In this document: positions 1 through 6,330 of the stretch, in pieces
Layout: the number at the start of each line of letters is the position of its first letter
Numbering within the stretch: position 1 is the stretch's first letter
From: a virus
Virus record (IMG/VR): IMGVR_UViG_3300043436_000504
Location: 1-23,208 of that record
Strand: one strand, 5' to 3'
Length of the DNA: 23,208 nucleotides
Translations under genes and position numbers: made by a program
The notes under the pieces: model-generated
Seen by the model: only the letters and a program-made list of their open reading frames with translations
Told to the model about the DNA's origin: nothing
Database searches by the model: none

Positions 1-37
1 CTGTTGCAATTAGCAGAAGGCAGATAGCGTAAATCAT
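1..37 (-). CDS. small hydrophobic protein, partial (cut by window end)
   Basis: The reading frame starts at 37 with an ATG that overlaps the stop of the preceding small gene (ATGA). Its first visible residues, MIYAICLLLIAT, look like a signal or membrane segment. The rest lies beyond the left edge. Coupling to the preceding mini-gene suggests both are translated together. Function unknown. Confidence 0.45.
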   Translation of the reverse strand, partial: MIYAICLLLIAT

Positions 38-120
38 TTTGAGTAGATGTCTTGTAATTGTCCAATAAGGTAACAAGCTACTAAAAATACGGCTAAAAGT
101 TGTGCGGTTTCTTTTTTCAT
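34..120 (-). CDS. 28-residue membrane mini-protein
   Basis: A 28-residue frame begins MKKETAQLL. The stretch AQLLAVFLVACYLIGQL is a plausible single membrane helix with a positively charged N-terminus, followed by a short polar tail. It lies directly behind a leader (AACTAAACACA) also found before two neighbouring small genes, which supports real translation. Its stop overlaps the next start (ATGA). Small single-helix proteins in phages can be holins, antiholins or superinfection-exclusion proteins, but nothing in the sequence decides between these. Confidence 0.55.
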   Translation of the reverse strand: MKKETAQLLAVFLVACYLIGQLQDIYSK

Positions 121-140
121 TGTGTTTAGTTTAGTTAATT
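121..140 (-). repeat. conserved translation leader, copy 1
   Basis: On the minus strand this ends in AACTAAACACA immediately before the ATG at 120. The same 11-mer precedes the starts at 384 and 594. It has no Shine-Dalgarno character and is A-rich, as expected of Bacteroidota translation starts. Confidence 0.5.
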
Positions 141-153
141 GTATAATGTTTGT

Positions 154-384
154 TTAATAATTAATTTTTGACCAATATTCTACATTTTGTATTGTATTTT
201 TATCATCTGCACTTATCCAATTTACACCATTGTAAAAACCTATACATCGCTTATATTTACAATACTTTGTTTCTATAATAACATATTCGTTTAAATCTGG
301 CATAACAGTATCTTTATGATACCAAGTTATATATTCTTTTTTAATATACTTATGAGTGCTTGTTTTAATTTCTTTAGTTTGCAT
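154..384 (-). CDS. DUF551-like small protein
   Basis: This 76-residue soluble protein has a basic N-terminus. From about residue 20 it follows a layout resembling the DUF551 phage domain: a tryptophan, a 'MP' turn (VMPDLNEYVII), a G-F-Y-N-G core, 'NWIS', and a closing 'VEYW' strand. Such proteins are common accessory genes of phages, and their function is not established. It starts behind the second copy of the AACTAAACACA leader, in a run of mini-genes that appears to be driven by the promoter at 636-666. The DUF551 assignment is recalled from the pattern and moderately sure. Confidence 0.6.
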   Translation of the reverse strand: MQTKEIKTSTHKYIKKEYITWYHKDTVMPDLNEYVIIETKYCKYKRCIGFYNGVNWISADDKNTIQNVEYWSKINY

Positions 385-390
385 TGTGTT

Positions 391-410
391 TGTGTTTAGT
401 TAGTTAAATT
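391..410 (-). repeat. conserved translation leader, copy 2
   Basis: On the minus strand this reads TTAACTAACTAAACACA and lies 6 nt before the ATG at 384. It shares the AACTAAACACA core with the leaders at 121-140 and 601-616. A short hairpin (GTGCG, 9-nt loop, CGCAC; 411-429) sits just upstream in the transcript. Confidence 0.5.
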
Positions 411-441
411 GTGCGTTGAATAGTCGCACCCCTATTTTGTT

Positions 442-594
442 TTAATTAAGTTTAGATAACTTTTCTTTAATTTGTTTGTAATCTAACTTTGCTAATGGTT
501 CTGCTTCTTGTTGTGTAAGGTTGTACTTATTCATTAAGAATAAAAGCCTTTCAAGAAATGGGTTTCCGTTCCAATTTAGTTTTGTGATTTCCAT
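442..594 (-). CDS. 50-residue hypothetical protein
   Basis: The frame runs from ATG at 594 to TAA at 442 and begins MEITKLNWNGNPFLERLL. The protein is charged and predicted helical, ending in a lysine-rich helix (KQIKEKLSKLN), with no membrane segment. It is the first gene after the promoter at 636-666 and carries the third copy of the shared leader, which supports it being real. No family recognised. Confidence 0.55.
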   Translation of the reverse strand: MEITKLNWNGNPFLERLLFLMNKYNLTQQEAEPLAKLDYKQIKEKLSKLN

Positions 595-600
595 TTGTTT

Positions 601-616
601 TGTGTTTAGTTAATAA
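601..616 (-). repeat. conserved translation leader, copy 3
   Basis: On the minus strand this reads TTATTAACTAAACACA and lies 6 nt before the ATG at 594. Its core is identical to the two copies at 121-140 and 391-410. Confidence 0.5.
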
Positions 617-635
617 ATAAAGAACTATTATAAAA

Positions 636-666
636 CGAATATACAACTTATTCACATATCAACAAA
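636..666 (-). promoter_or_regulatory. Bacteroidota-type promoter for the leftmost mini-gene cluster
   Basis: On the minus strand TTTG (663-666) is followed by exactly 19 nt and then TATATTCG (636-643). This fits the Bacteroidota primary sigma consensus (TTTG, about 19 nt, TAnnTTTG) with one mismatch. It lies in the gap between the large terminase stop and the first mini-gene and points toward the mini-genes. The same TATATTCG box recurs at 8967-8974. Confidence 0.6.
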
Positions 667-720
667 ATAAATTGTGATGAACGGGCATATAAAATGATGA
701 CCGGCGAATTAAATAAGAAA

Positions 721-735
721 TGCAACATTGTTGCA
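721..735. promoter_or_regulatory. 15-nt palindrome TGCAACATTGTTGCA at terminase 3' end
   Basis: Seven-base arms TGCAACA and TGTTGCA are perfectly complementary around a single central base. The palindrome sits right after the large terminase stop and about 55 nt upstream of the mini-gene promoter. With no loop and no U-tract it is more like a protein-binding site than a terminator. A half-site, TGCAACATT, recurs at 11107-11115 at the end of another gene. Confidence 0.35.
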
Positions 736-736
736 A

Positions 737-1903
737 TTATAGGAAAGCGTATCTTCCTGTACCACGCTTTAAACTGAAATTCTGCCAAGCAAGAGCTAAA
801 CTCATTACGGCGTCATCGTGAAAGCCTGAAGGTGCTGAGTACTTGACACCTGTTGCAGTATATTGATATTCAAAGACTTCTAACTCTTGACTGATTATGC
901 CCTCAGGATAGCCTATTTTCCCTTGATGTATCGCAGCTTGTAGTCCTTCCATTAGTTGCTGCTTACTTGAACTTGTGAACTTTAAACCCTGTATGTTTAC
1001 CCCTTCTCTTTGTAGGTCTTCGAGTATCGGGTCGCCAACCCCTGTGGAATCGACAAGGATAGGGCATTTAGACAGTCTAAGTATGTTTTGCTTAGTATTA
1101 TGCCAATCCATTTGAAAGCGGTCAAAATAAGCTACATTACCGTCTTCGTCTAAACCTACTATTACAGTCCAATCGACTGACTTAGCTAAGTCAATCCCGT
1201 ATGCTACGACAGGCATAGTCGTAACAGGGTGTATACACTTTCGAATATGCTGACTCCCGAATGGGTTTGCTGCGTTTTCGGCAGGGTTTGCCATATACTC
1301 TTGCTCGAATACAACCTCAGGTAGTTGTCTACGGGCATCGTCTATCTCTTGTGGGTCTATGTAAGGGTTATCGTATGTAGTGAACTTGAAACTTTGCCAA
1401 TCAGGTTCTGCTTTGCTAAACAAACTAAAGAAGTAGTTTTTGCCTTTAGGGGTGCTTAAGAATATAGCTTTACCCTTGTAGTCAGTCAAAGTAGGTCTTA
1501 TCGAGTTTAGCCACCCGTCTTCTAAGTTAGATATAAAAGAAGCTTCGTCTATTACTGCTAAATGAAACTTCAGACCACGCAGATTGTCTAATCTTTCGCC
1601 TGTAAAGAAACGTATACTCCCGCCTGTTATGAAAGTAATAACTAAATCGCTTTCGTTCTTAGAGTATATCTCTAAAGGCAATAAGTCTACTATCTCTTTA
1701 AAAAATATCTTGCCTAACTGATAAGTCGGTGTTATGTAAGCTACACGCTTCTTATTTACCGCAGTTTCTATGCTGATTGTTTGGCTAATCAAAGACTTGC
1801 CAAATCTACGACCTGCCATCATTACAATAAATCTACTGTCGCAGTCAAGTACTTGCTTCTGCGCAGGGTGTGGATTATGTAACTTCAAGCCTACTGTCTG
1901 CAT
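737..1903 (-). CDS. terL: terminase large subunit
   Basis: ATP-driven DNA-packaging motor with a headful or cos nuclease; it docks on the portal during capsid filling. The 388 residues hold a complete ATPase half: Walker A GRRFGKS at 31-37, Walker B LAVIDEAS ending around D119-E120, and coupling motif LSTPKG near 149-154. The RNase H-like nuclease half carries acidic residues in GIDLAKSVDW (D238), LVDSTGVGD (D285) and GFHDDAVMS (D363/D364). The length is at the short end of the family but no motif is missing. It starts at the last base of the small subunit's stop (TAATG overlap), as expected for a coupled terS-terL pair. Confidence 0.95.
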   Translation of the reverse strand: MQTVGLKLHNPHPAQKQVLDCDSRFIVMMAGRRFGKSLISQTISIETAVNKKRVAYITPTYQLGKIFFKEIVDLLPLEIYSKNESDLVITFITGGSIRFFTGERLDNLRGLKFHLAVIDEASFISNLEDGWLNSIRPTLTDYKGKAIFLSTPKGKNYFFSLFSKAEPDWQSFKFTTYDNPYIDPQEIDDARRQLPEVVFEQEYMANPAENAANPFGSQHIRKCIHPVTTMPVVAYGIDLAKSVDWTVIVGLDEDGNVAYFDRFQMDWHNTKQNILRLSKCPILVDSTGVGDPILEDLQREGVNIQGLKFTSSSKQQLMEGLQAAIHQGKIGYPEGIISQELEVFEYQYTATGVKYSAPSGFHDDAVMSLALAWQNFSLKRGTGRYAFL

Positions 1904-2313
1904 TATCTATCGTAAGTTATTTTAATCTCACTTACTTCGTGTTTGTTTTCTGACTTCTCTACTAAGCTATTCAATCGCTGCGTTATGCTTGGATTGTATA
2001 CTCCTGCCATACCACCTTCGATTTGGTCTTGTCTAATTGTTTTCTTAATACGCGAACAGATAGTACGAAAATCCTCGTAAGCATTATCTGTGTTAGCAAA
2101 ATACTTACCTAAATCTGATATAACCCCTTGATTGTAACAGTAGTTTTCAAAACCTTCAATCGTCAAAGGTCTTTCTCTAAGTCTGTAAACTTCGTCACCA
2201 TCTTTGCCTACAAAGTCGTGTACTTTAATAGGATTGCTTTTACAATACTCGCAATACTCAGTAAAGTATTGAAGCATCAATTCAGGCGTTTCTATTGCTT
2301 TATGTCTACCCAT
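1903..2313 (-). CDS. terS: terminase small subunit (gp3-like DNA-packaging protein)
   Basis: Recognises phage DNA and delivers it to the large subunit. The 136-residue, largely helical protein shows a recurrent pattern: a 'PLTIEGFENYC' segment near residue 49, then a 'YEDFRTICSRIKK' helix, and 'DQIEGGMAGVYNPSITQRLN' near residues 95-115. The last is characteristic of the small terminase family that resembles DNA-packaging protein gp3. It directly precedes and overlaps terL, the expected order, and its own start overlaps the preceding gene by 8 nt. Family assignment is from pattern memory; the neighbourhood makes the role secure. Confidence 0.82.
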   Translation of the reverse strand: MGRHKAIETPELMLQYFTEYCEYCKSNPIKVHDFVGKDGDEVYRLRERPLTIEGFENYCYNQGVISDLGKYFANTDNAYEDFRTICSRIKKTIRQDQIEGGMAGVYNPSITQRLNSLVEKSENKHEVSEIKITYDR

Positions 2314-2659
2314 CTATCTTGTTTTTATAGTGTTGGCATATTCTGTCCATTACTGACAAGTAATATGTGTTAAAATCTTTATATCCTTCGTTGTCTTGTT
2401 CGTATGTTTTGTATAAGATGCCCCTTAATCTTTGGCTCGGTGTCTTAAAGGTGTCTGGGTCTGCCTTTAGGTTTTCTACTACGTCTTGCTCTTCTTTGCT
2501 AAACGGCTCTTCTTTGATTGCTAAATAGCAGAACTGTTGGTTAAGCTGAAACAGAGAAGCAGCATCTTTAGGGCTTAGTTCTTGTGTTGCTATTGTAAGC
2601 TTAATTGTCTTGTCTTTGCGTGATGCAATGCTTTCTATTTGACTTGATAATAATATCAT
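2306..2659 (-). CDS. conserved packaging-region protein, unknown function
   Basis: This 117-residue soluble helical protein begins MILLSSQIESIASRKDKT. It contains 'TIATQELSPKDAA' (about 22-34), an acidic middle, and 'SQRLRGILYKTYEQ' near residue 76. Proteins with this layout occur beside terminase genes of Bacteroidota phages. The role is not known; an accessory packaging or replication function is possible from position only. It overlaps the small terminase by 8 nt and the preceding gene by 4 nt (ATGA), so all are probably translated as one unit. Confidence 0.65.
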   Translation of the reverse strand: MILLSSQIESIASRKDKTIKLTIATQELSPKDAASLFQLNQQFCYLAIKEEPFSKEEQDVVENLKADPDTFKTPSQRLRGILYKTYEQDNEGYKDFNTYYLSVMDRICQHYKNKIDG

Positions 2660-2877
2660 AGTATTCCGTTAATTATGTCGTTTGCTTCGTCTAAAGCATC
2701 TTCTTGGTCTAAGTAAGTATCTATGTCTGCTATATGCTTGTTGATTAAAGTTTCTGCCATTGCATAGGTGTAGTGTCCTATGGTAGTCATATCGTCTCCG
2801 TTTTTACCCGTCTTACATACCGCAAGGAAGTAAGCTTTGTGCGTAAGGAGTAGCCATATAGCGTTTAACTTTCTCAT
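2656..2877 (-). CDS. 73-residue hypothetical protein
   Basis: The N-terminal third is moderately hydrophobic (NAIWLLLTHKAYFLAVC). The C-terminal half is acidic and helical (DIDTYLDQEDALDEAND). Both ends overlap neighbours through ATGA junctions, so it belongs to the packaging operon. No family is recognised, and the hydrophobic stretch is too short and polar to call a membrane helix confidently. Confidence 0.55.
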   Translation of the reverse strand: MRKLNAIWLLLTHKAYFLAVCKTGKNGDDMTTIGHYTYAMAETLINKHIADIDTYLDQEDALDEANDIINGIL

Positions 2878-2996
2878 CTGCCTTGACCTTTGTATGCTTT
2901 TGGTCTTGGGTTATGCTTATTATAGGACTTCTTTGCAGAGCCTCGCTTTCGCTTTCCAAAGTTTACTTTACTGCTATTTTCTTTAATCTTTGCCAT
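2874..2996 (-). CDS. 40-residue basic protein
   Basis: This short frame starts at 2996 (MAKIKENSSKVNFGKRKR) and ends ...KAYKGQGR at a TGA that overlaps the next start (ATGA). It contains many lysines and arginines, has no hydrophobic core and is probably disordered and nucleic-acid binding. Its start overlaps the end of the preceding methyltransferase by 14 nt. The tight coupling on both sides and the strong compositional bias support a real gene. I have the impression that similar mini-proteins occur near terminases of related phages, but this is unverified. Confidence 0.65.
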   Translation of the reverse strand: MAKIKENSSKVNFGKRKRGSAKKSYNKHNPRPKAYKGQGR

Positions 2997-3516
2997 ATAA
3001 TTTGCTCCAAGTTGTAGGTTGTGATAAATCTTTTATTTTGTTATATCCTTTTGTTTTAAAGTAGCTATCCCATTCGTCTTGCTCCTTTATGTTAATATGC
3101 CCCCATTGTTCGTCAAAGCCAGGAACTCTTTGTGATGTGCTACTAAACAAAATGTAATTAGGTTCTATCTTACTAAACAAGTAATCAAGTTCTTTGTCTG
3201 TCATATGTTCTGCCGTCTCTATGAAGTTAAGCAAGTCGGTAGTAATAGGCTCGTCTAATATTTCTACATATGCTACGTTCTTTTTCATATAATCTTGATG
3301 CGACTTAAATATCTCAAAAGCTACAATATGATAACCTGCTTTGAAGTAAGCATCGCTATAAACTCCCGTTCCTGCTCCGTAATCTAATACGGATACAACA
3401 GGCAAGTCTTCAATCTGTGCAACAGTATTTCTTGCCAAGTCCTTAAAAAAGTCGTTGTGCATTCCTATTCCGTGGTTAAGTTCGTACTCTAAGAACTCTT
3501 GTTCAGTTAATAGCAT
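2983..3516 (-). CDS. class I SAM-dependent methyltransferase-like protein
   Basis: A Rossmann-fold methyltransferase is suggested by 'VVSVLDYGAGTGVYSDAYF' near residues 40-58 (the glycine-rich SAM-binding motif I). An acidic residue follows at the end of strand 2 (IVAFEIF, about 64-70). 'NYILFSSTSQRVPG' may correspond to the motif IV region. At 177 residues it is short, with room for only a minimal core. The substrate cannot be read: no DPPY or NPPY motif of adenine methyltransferases is present, so protein, small-molecule or RNA methylation is as likely as DNA. It overlaps the HNH gene upstream by 10 nt. Confidence 0.75.
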   Translation of the reverse strand: MLLTEQEFLEYELNHGIGMHNDFFKDLARNTVAQIEDLPVVSVLDYGAGTGVYSDAYFKAGYHIVAFEIFKSHQDYMKKNVAYVEILDEPITTDLLNFIETAEHMTDKELDYLFSKIEPNYILFSSTSQRVPGFDEQWGHINIKEQDEWDSYFKTKGYNKIKDLSQPTTWSKLYGKD

Positions 3517-3761
3517 CGGTAGTTTTGTTTATGTATATCTATTAAAAACTCTTTATATTGTTTCTTGTCTCCAAAGTCTATGTGGCATTTCCTACATAAC
3601 CCCATAAGGTTCTCAATCGTGTCTTTATCGTTTGAACCACCCATTCCCCTCGCTTCAATATGATGCACGTCTACTGCTTGACACCCACACACTTCACAGG
3701 GAACGAAGTCAGTTGTTTTATACCCCATTCCCTGCAAATAAATTTGTGTGTGTTTTTTCAT
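3507..3761 (-). CDS. HNH endonuclease (packaging-associated type)
   Basis: The small 84-residue HNH nuclease has paired cysteines CEVCGC (about 22-27) and CRKCH (about 56-60) that would bind structural zinc. The catalytic segment 'VDVHHIEARGMGG' carries the first histidines, with 'NLMGLCRKCH' as the third element. No NUMOD DNA-binding domains are present, unlike the homing endonuclease at 15060-15554. Small HNH proteins encoded next to terminases are needed for specific DNA cleavage during packaging in several phages. The position here, upstream of terS-terL, fits that role by inference. Confidence 0.82.
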   Translation of the reverse strand: MKKHTQIYLQGMGYKTTDFVPCEVCGCQAVDVHHIEARGMGGSNDKDTIENLMGLCRKCHIDFGDKKQYKEFLIDIHKQNYRCY

Positions 3762-3818
3762 AGCTTCCCCATTAAATTTCTCCGATGATTAATAATTAAA
3801 AAAATTTAACTATGAAAA

Positions 3819-4241
3819 TTATTTATTGTCTATTTCTTTTAGCTTGTTAATTGCCCACTCAATACCACTTGTACCACCCCAACAGTCCCACATTAAACCG
3901 CCACAACCTTCGCTATAAGGAACGTCTTTATGTTGTTGATGTCTTTTGAATGAAGCCATACGAGCAATAGTATCTCTACTAATCGGCTCACGATTTGCTA
4001 ATTGGTTTGCCCTTGCTTTGCCTGTTGCTTCTCCACAAGAACCCCAACCATTTTTATCTGCCCATTCTAAAGCACGTTTTGCGTTGTTAGTTGCACTCTC
4101 AGGATAGTCGGTATAGCTTTCTGCAAACTTGCCACCTGCAAGGATAGCCTTCCAAACTTGCATAGCTTTCTCTTCGGTATCGTACACGCAGCCGCCTTGT
4201 CCGATTTTCCATTTTCCTGAACTGCATTGTGTTACTGGCAT
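3819..4241 (-). CDS. conserved phage protein with prohead-protease-associated type domain
   Basis: The 140 residues split in two. The N-terminal part (CSSGKWKIGQGGCVYDTEEKA, given here in spaced form as a Gly/Cys-rich turn region at about 6-26) resembles a short strand-rich module. From about residue 48, 'NNAKRALEW', 'ARANQLANREPIS', 'MASFKRHQ', 'YSEGCGGLMWD' and 'WGGTSGIEWA' occur in order. I recall this same series as a domain attached to or near prohead proteases and portals in phages, but cannot confirm it here. No protease residues are visible. It may be a capsid assembly accessory protein. It overlaps the glycosyltransferase gene by 10 nt; a 57-nt AT-rich gap follows it. Confidence 0.6.
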   Translation of the reverse strand: MPVTQCSSGKWKIGQGGCVYDTEEKAMQVWKAILAGGKFAESYTDYPESATNNAKRALEWADKNGWGSCGEATGKARANQLANREPISRDTIARMASFKRHQQHKDVPYSEGCGGLMWDCWGGTSGIEWAINKLKEIDNK

Positions 4242-5227
4242 AGTTTACTATAAATATACTTTCGGTCTAAATTTATCTCCTCAAAGTTATACTTCTTTTG
4301 GCAGAACTCAAAAAGCTTCTGTCCGCTCTCTTTACGCATATCAGCATCGCTTACTAAATCTCTTATATGTTTATACCAATCCTTTTGACTTTTAACATAG
4401 TGAACGGGCATATCTAAGTACGGATTAACGTGACTAACTATGGCAGGGTTCTTTTTAGAAGCAGTTTCTAATACTTTTAGGTTTGACTTCATAGCGTTGA
4501 ACTTGTTATCTACCAATGGAATAACTGAAATATCCGAGTCAGTATAAGCTCCCATATATTCCGTAACTCTTGCATAGTTGTATATAGTAGGGTTAAGTTT
4601 TAGTCCGCAAGTGAAGGCATCAATCATTTTATCCCATATAGGCTTTTCTGCATCATTATATCCTGCTATAACAGTTCTTATGTTCATACCTTGCAAACGT
4701 TTGAAAGGTTGCCTTATCAATTCCAAGTCTCTTTCGTGCGTTCCGCTTCCGCTCCAGAATAATCTAACCTTGTAATCTTCGGTCTTGTTATCTGTAAACT
4801 GCTCTTGCCCGTATGGAAGTGCGTTTGGTAGTATGTGAACGTTTTTATTAAAAGGACTTATCTCTTCTGCCAACCTTTCGTGTGTACAGGTGCATAGGTC
4901 AGCTATTTGTAAAAAGTCGGTAATCTGTTTACCTATGTTGTTATACTTATATCTCCAATATAAAATATGTGTTTCGCTAAGTTCCCAATGGTCATCGTTA
5001 TCGACTACTAATTTAAAGCCATATTTTGTGCGCCAAATATCCATTTGTTCTGCCGTAATCTCATTAAGCATTCTATTAATTAGAAGAATATCCCAACCTT
5101 GTTCAAGTATTTCGTCATTAAGCACATCAGTAATAAGTGCGTACTCTTTTTCTAAATGTACTATTGGCATCATTATTCGGTGCAGTCCAACTCCTGAGTT
5201 GGCAGAAGTTATACAAAGTATTCTCAT
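4232..5227 (-). CDS. GT-B glycosyltransferase (group 1-like)
   Basis: The 331-residue protein has a GT-B layout. The N-terminal Rossmann half begins MRILCITSANSGVGLHR, a nucleotide-sugar transferase type start. The C-terminal donor-binding half contains 'LFWSGSGTHERDLELI' (about 156-171), 'IRTVIAGYND', 'YTDSDISVIPL' (about 230-240), and 'KSNLKVLETASKKNPAIVS' with the family glutamate. The likely reaction is transfer of an activated sugar, but acceptor and donor cannot be read. Sitting among packaging and head-related genes, it may glycosylate virion proteins or a modified base; both are inference. It overlaps the neighbours on both sides, so it belongs to the operon. Confidence 0.82.
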   Translation of the reverse strand: MRILCITSANSGVGLHRIMMPIVHLEKEYALITDVLNDEILEQGWDILLINRMLNEITAEQMDIWRTKYGFKLVVDNDDHWELSETHILYWRYKYNNIGKQITDFLQIADLCTCTHERLAEEISPFNKNVHILPNALPYGQEQFTDNKTEDYKVRLFWSGSGTHERDLELIRQPFKRLQGMNIRTVIAGYNDAEKPIWDKMIDAFTCGLKLNPTIYNYARVTEYMGAYTDSDISVIPLVDNKFNAMKSNLKVLETASKKNPAIVSHVNPYLDMPVHYVKSQKDWYKHIRDLVSDADMRKESGQKLFEFCQKKYNFEEINLDRKYIYSKLCQ

Positions 5228-5502
5228 TTGCGCTTCTTACGTTTTTTAACTTCGTCTGTAATAAATGTAATTACTAAGTCATCATTTGGTTGTAAGTCGT
5301 ACCATTCGTAAAGTCTTTTAATCATATCAAAAATACAATGGCTGCACCATACTGTTAATATAAAATCTGGGTTCATATACTTTCGGTATATATGCTCGTA
5401 CATTTTTAAGATGTCTAAATCTATATTACGCACATAACCATTCTGCACCATTTCGTAATTTGGTCTATGTAAGTCTAAATAATTTCTATGTTCTATTTCC
5501 AT
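5224..5502 (-). CDS. 92-residue CxxC protein, unknown function
   Basis: I chose the ATG at 5502 (MEIEHRNYLDLHRP), which overlaps the stop of the preceding membrane protein by 10 nt. A frame-open extension to 5634 would overlap most of that gene and reads like noncoding sequence. The protein has 'YVRNIDLDILKMYEHIYRKY' as an amphipathic helix, then 'WCSHCIFDMI' with a CxxC pair, and a strongly basic tail (KKRKKRK). One CxxC pair could hold metal in a dimer or be redox active. It pairs with the next gene upstream, which also has a CxxC. No family named with certainty. Confidence 0.6.
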   Translation of the reverse strand: MEIEHRNYLDLHRPNYEMVQNGYVRNIDLDILKMYEHIYRKYMNPDFILTVWCSHCIFDMIKRLYEWYDLQPNDDLVITFITDEVKKRKKRK

Positions 5503-5726
5503 AAGTTCCACATTAGTTTTGAGATTAAAGGTGCTGCAACTCCTGGTATAAATACAAACGCAATTATGTCGGTAAATATTGTAGGTAATAAATATAAAGC
5601 CAATCCTGTCCAAGCTGCTAAACAACTTGTGCAACTAAAAGGCTTAAAATCTAATTTCCACTTTCTATGAAATTGGTGTATCTCTACAAAGAATATTGCA
5701 AAGCATATTGCTGCTATAATTATCAT
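5493..5726 (-). CDS. small membrane protein with CxxC motif
   Basis: This 77-residue protein has an N-terminal membrane helix (MIIIAAICFAIFFV) and a cytoplasmic-looking stretch with 'FSCTSCLAAWTGL' (about 30-42). One or two further hydrophobic segments follow (ALYLLPTIF and IIAFVFIPGVAAPLI). The CxxC adjacent to a membrane segment is the only visible motif. It overlaps the next gene, a second CxxC protein, by 10 nt, which suggests a two-component function at the membrane. The tRNA lies directly upstream. Function unknown. Confidence 0.6.
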   Translation of the reverse strand: MIIIAAICFAIFFVEIHQFHRKWKLDFKPFSCTSCLAAWTGLALYLLPTIFTDIIAFVFIPGVAAPLISKLMWNLWK

Positions 5727-5741
5727 AATTTTATTTTTATG

Positions 5742-5846
5742 TAGTCAGGGAAGGATTCGAACCTTCACAACTCGTTTGTCTGCTGGAACGAGTACTCCCA
5801 ATGGTTGCGACCCATACATTGCGGTTACCTATTTCGCCACCTGACT
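5742..5846 (-). tRNA. class II-like tRNA with atypical anticodon arm
   Basis: The acceptor stem AGTCAGG/CCTGACT pairs over 7 bp. The T arm GAAGG-TTCGAAT-CCTTC is perfect. The D arm (GCG, AAATAGGTAAC, CGC) looks like tRNA-Leu. The long variable arm ACTCGTT/AACGAGT pairs over 7 bp, as in Leu, Ser or Tyr tRNAs. CCA is not encoded (ACA follows). The anticodon arm is abnormal: TATGG-GTCGCAA-CCATT gives four good pairs and a T-T mismatch, and the loop would carry anticodon CGC, which does not match a class II tRNA. The 5' strand seems about 4 nt too long; dropping 4 nt would give AATGG/CCATT. At 105 nt it is long. Isotype undetermined; it may be degenerate. Confidence 0.7.
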
Positions 5847-5853
5847 ATAATTA

Positions 5854-6330
5854 TCATTTGCGTAATTGTTTTTTAAGTTCTCGTTTAGTTAATTTAAGTT
5901 CTCTATGTATTGACATATAAGGTATGCCTGTAACCCTGCTTAATTCTTTAGCGTTGCAGTTATGCTTGATTGCATAGACTCTTAATAGTTCCGCTTTATA
6001 CCAGTGCATTTTTGATAACTCATCTTCTACTTTGTTAAGTAAATCTTCGTCTCTATCGTGTACTATCAATTCTACTTCTAATGGTTTTCGGTATGTCCTA
6101 TAAAATTGGCTCGTGTTACTTTGCATCATATTAATCATAGTTCTAACCAAGTAGAACTTTAATACGTTGCGTGTGCGCATATCAATTAAACGCTCTTCTT
6201 CCATTTCACATAGCACCTTAAATAGTTCGCTTCTTAAATCGTCTCGTAAATCTTCAGGCTGCATTTTATCTATTGCTTCCTTAAGTTCTCGGCTTTCCCA
6301 AAGTTCTAATATGATGCTATTCTTGTTCAT
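5854..6330 (-). CDS. sigma factor-like (sigma-70 region 2/4-like) protein
   Basis: The 158-residue all-helical protein has a charged N-terminal half with 'DDLRSELFKVLCEM' and 'RNVLKFYLVRTMINMMQSNTS' (about 30-75), reminiscent of an ECF-sigma region 2. A linker rich in Asp/Glu follows. The C-terminal half has 'HWYKAELLRVYAIKHNCNAKELSRVTG' in spaced helices, then 'IPYMSIHRELKLTKRELKK', which reads as a region 4-like helix-turn-helix. A phage sigma factor could redirect host polymerase to late promoters. The alternative is a DNA-binding regulator without sigma activity. It overlaps the nuclease gene upstream by 14 nt. Confidence 0.6.
   Translation of the reverse strand: MNKNSIILELWESRELKEAIDKMQPEDLRDDLRSELFKVLCEMEEERLIDMRTRNVLKFYLVRTMINMMQSNTSQFYRTYRKPLEVELIVHDRDEDLLNKVEDELSKMHWYKAELLRVYAIKHNCNAKELSRVTGIPYMSIHRELKLTKRELKKQLRK

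Noticed and set aside
411-429. Hairpin GTGCG-N9-CGCAC as a terminator
   Set aside because: Only 5 bp and followed by AATTTAACTAA with no U-tract; too weak to call, though it may influence the leader.
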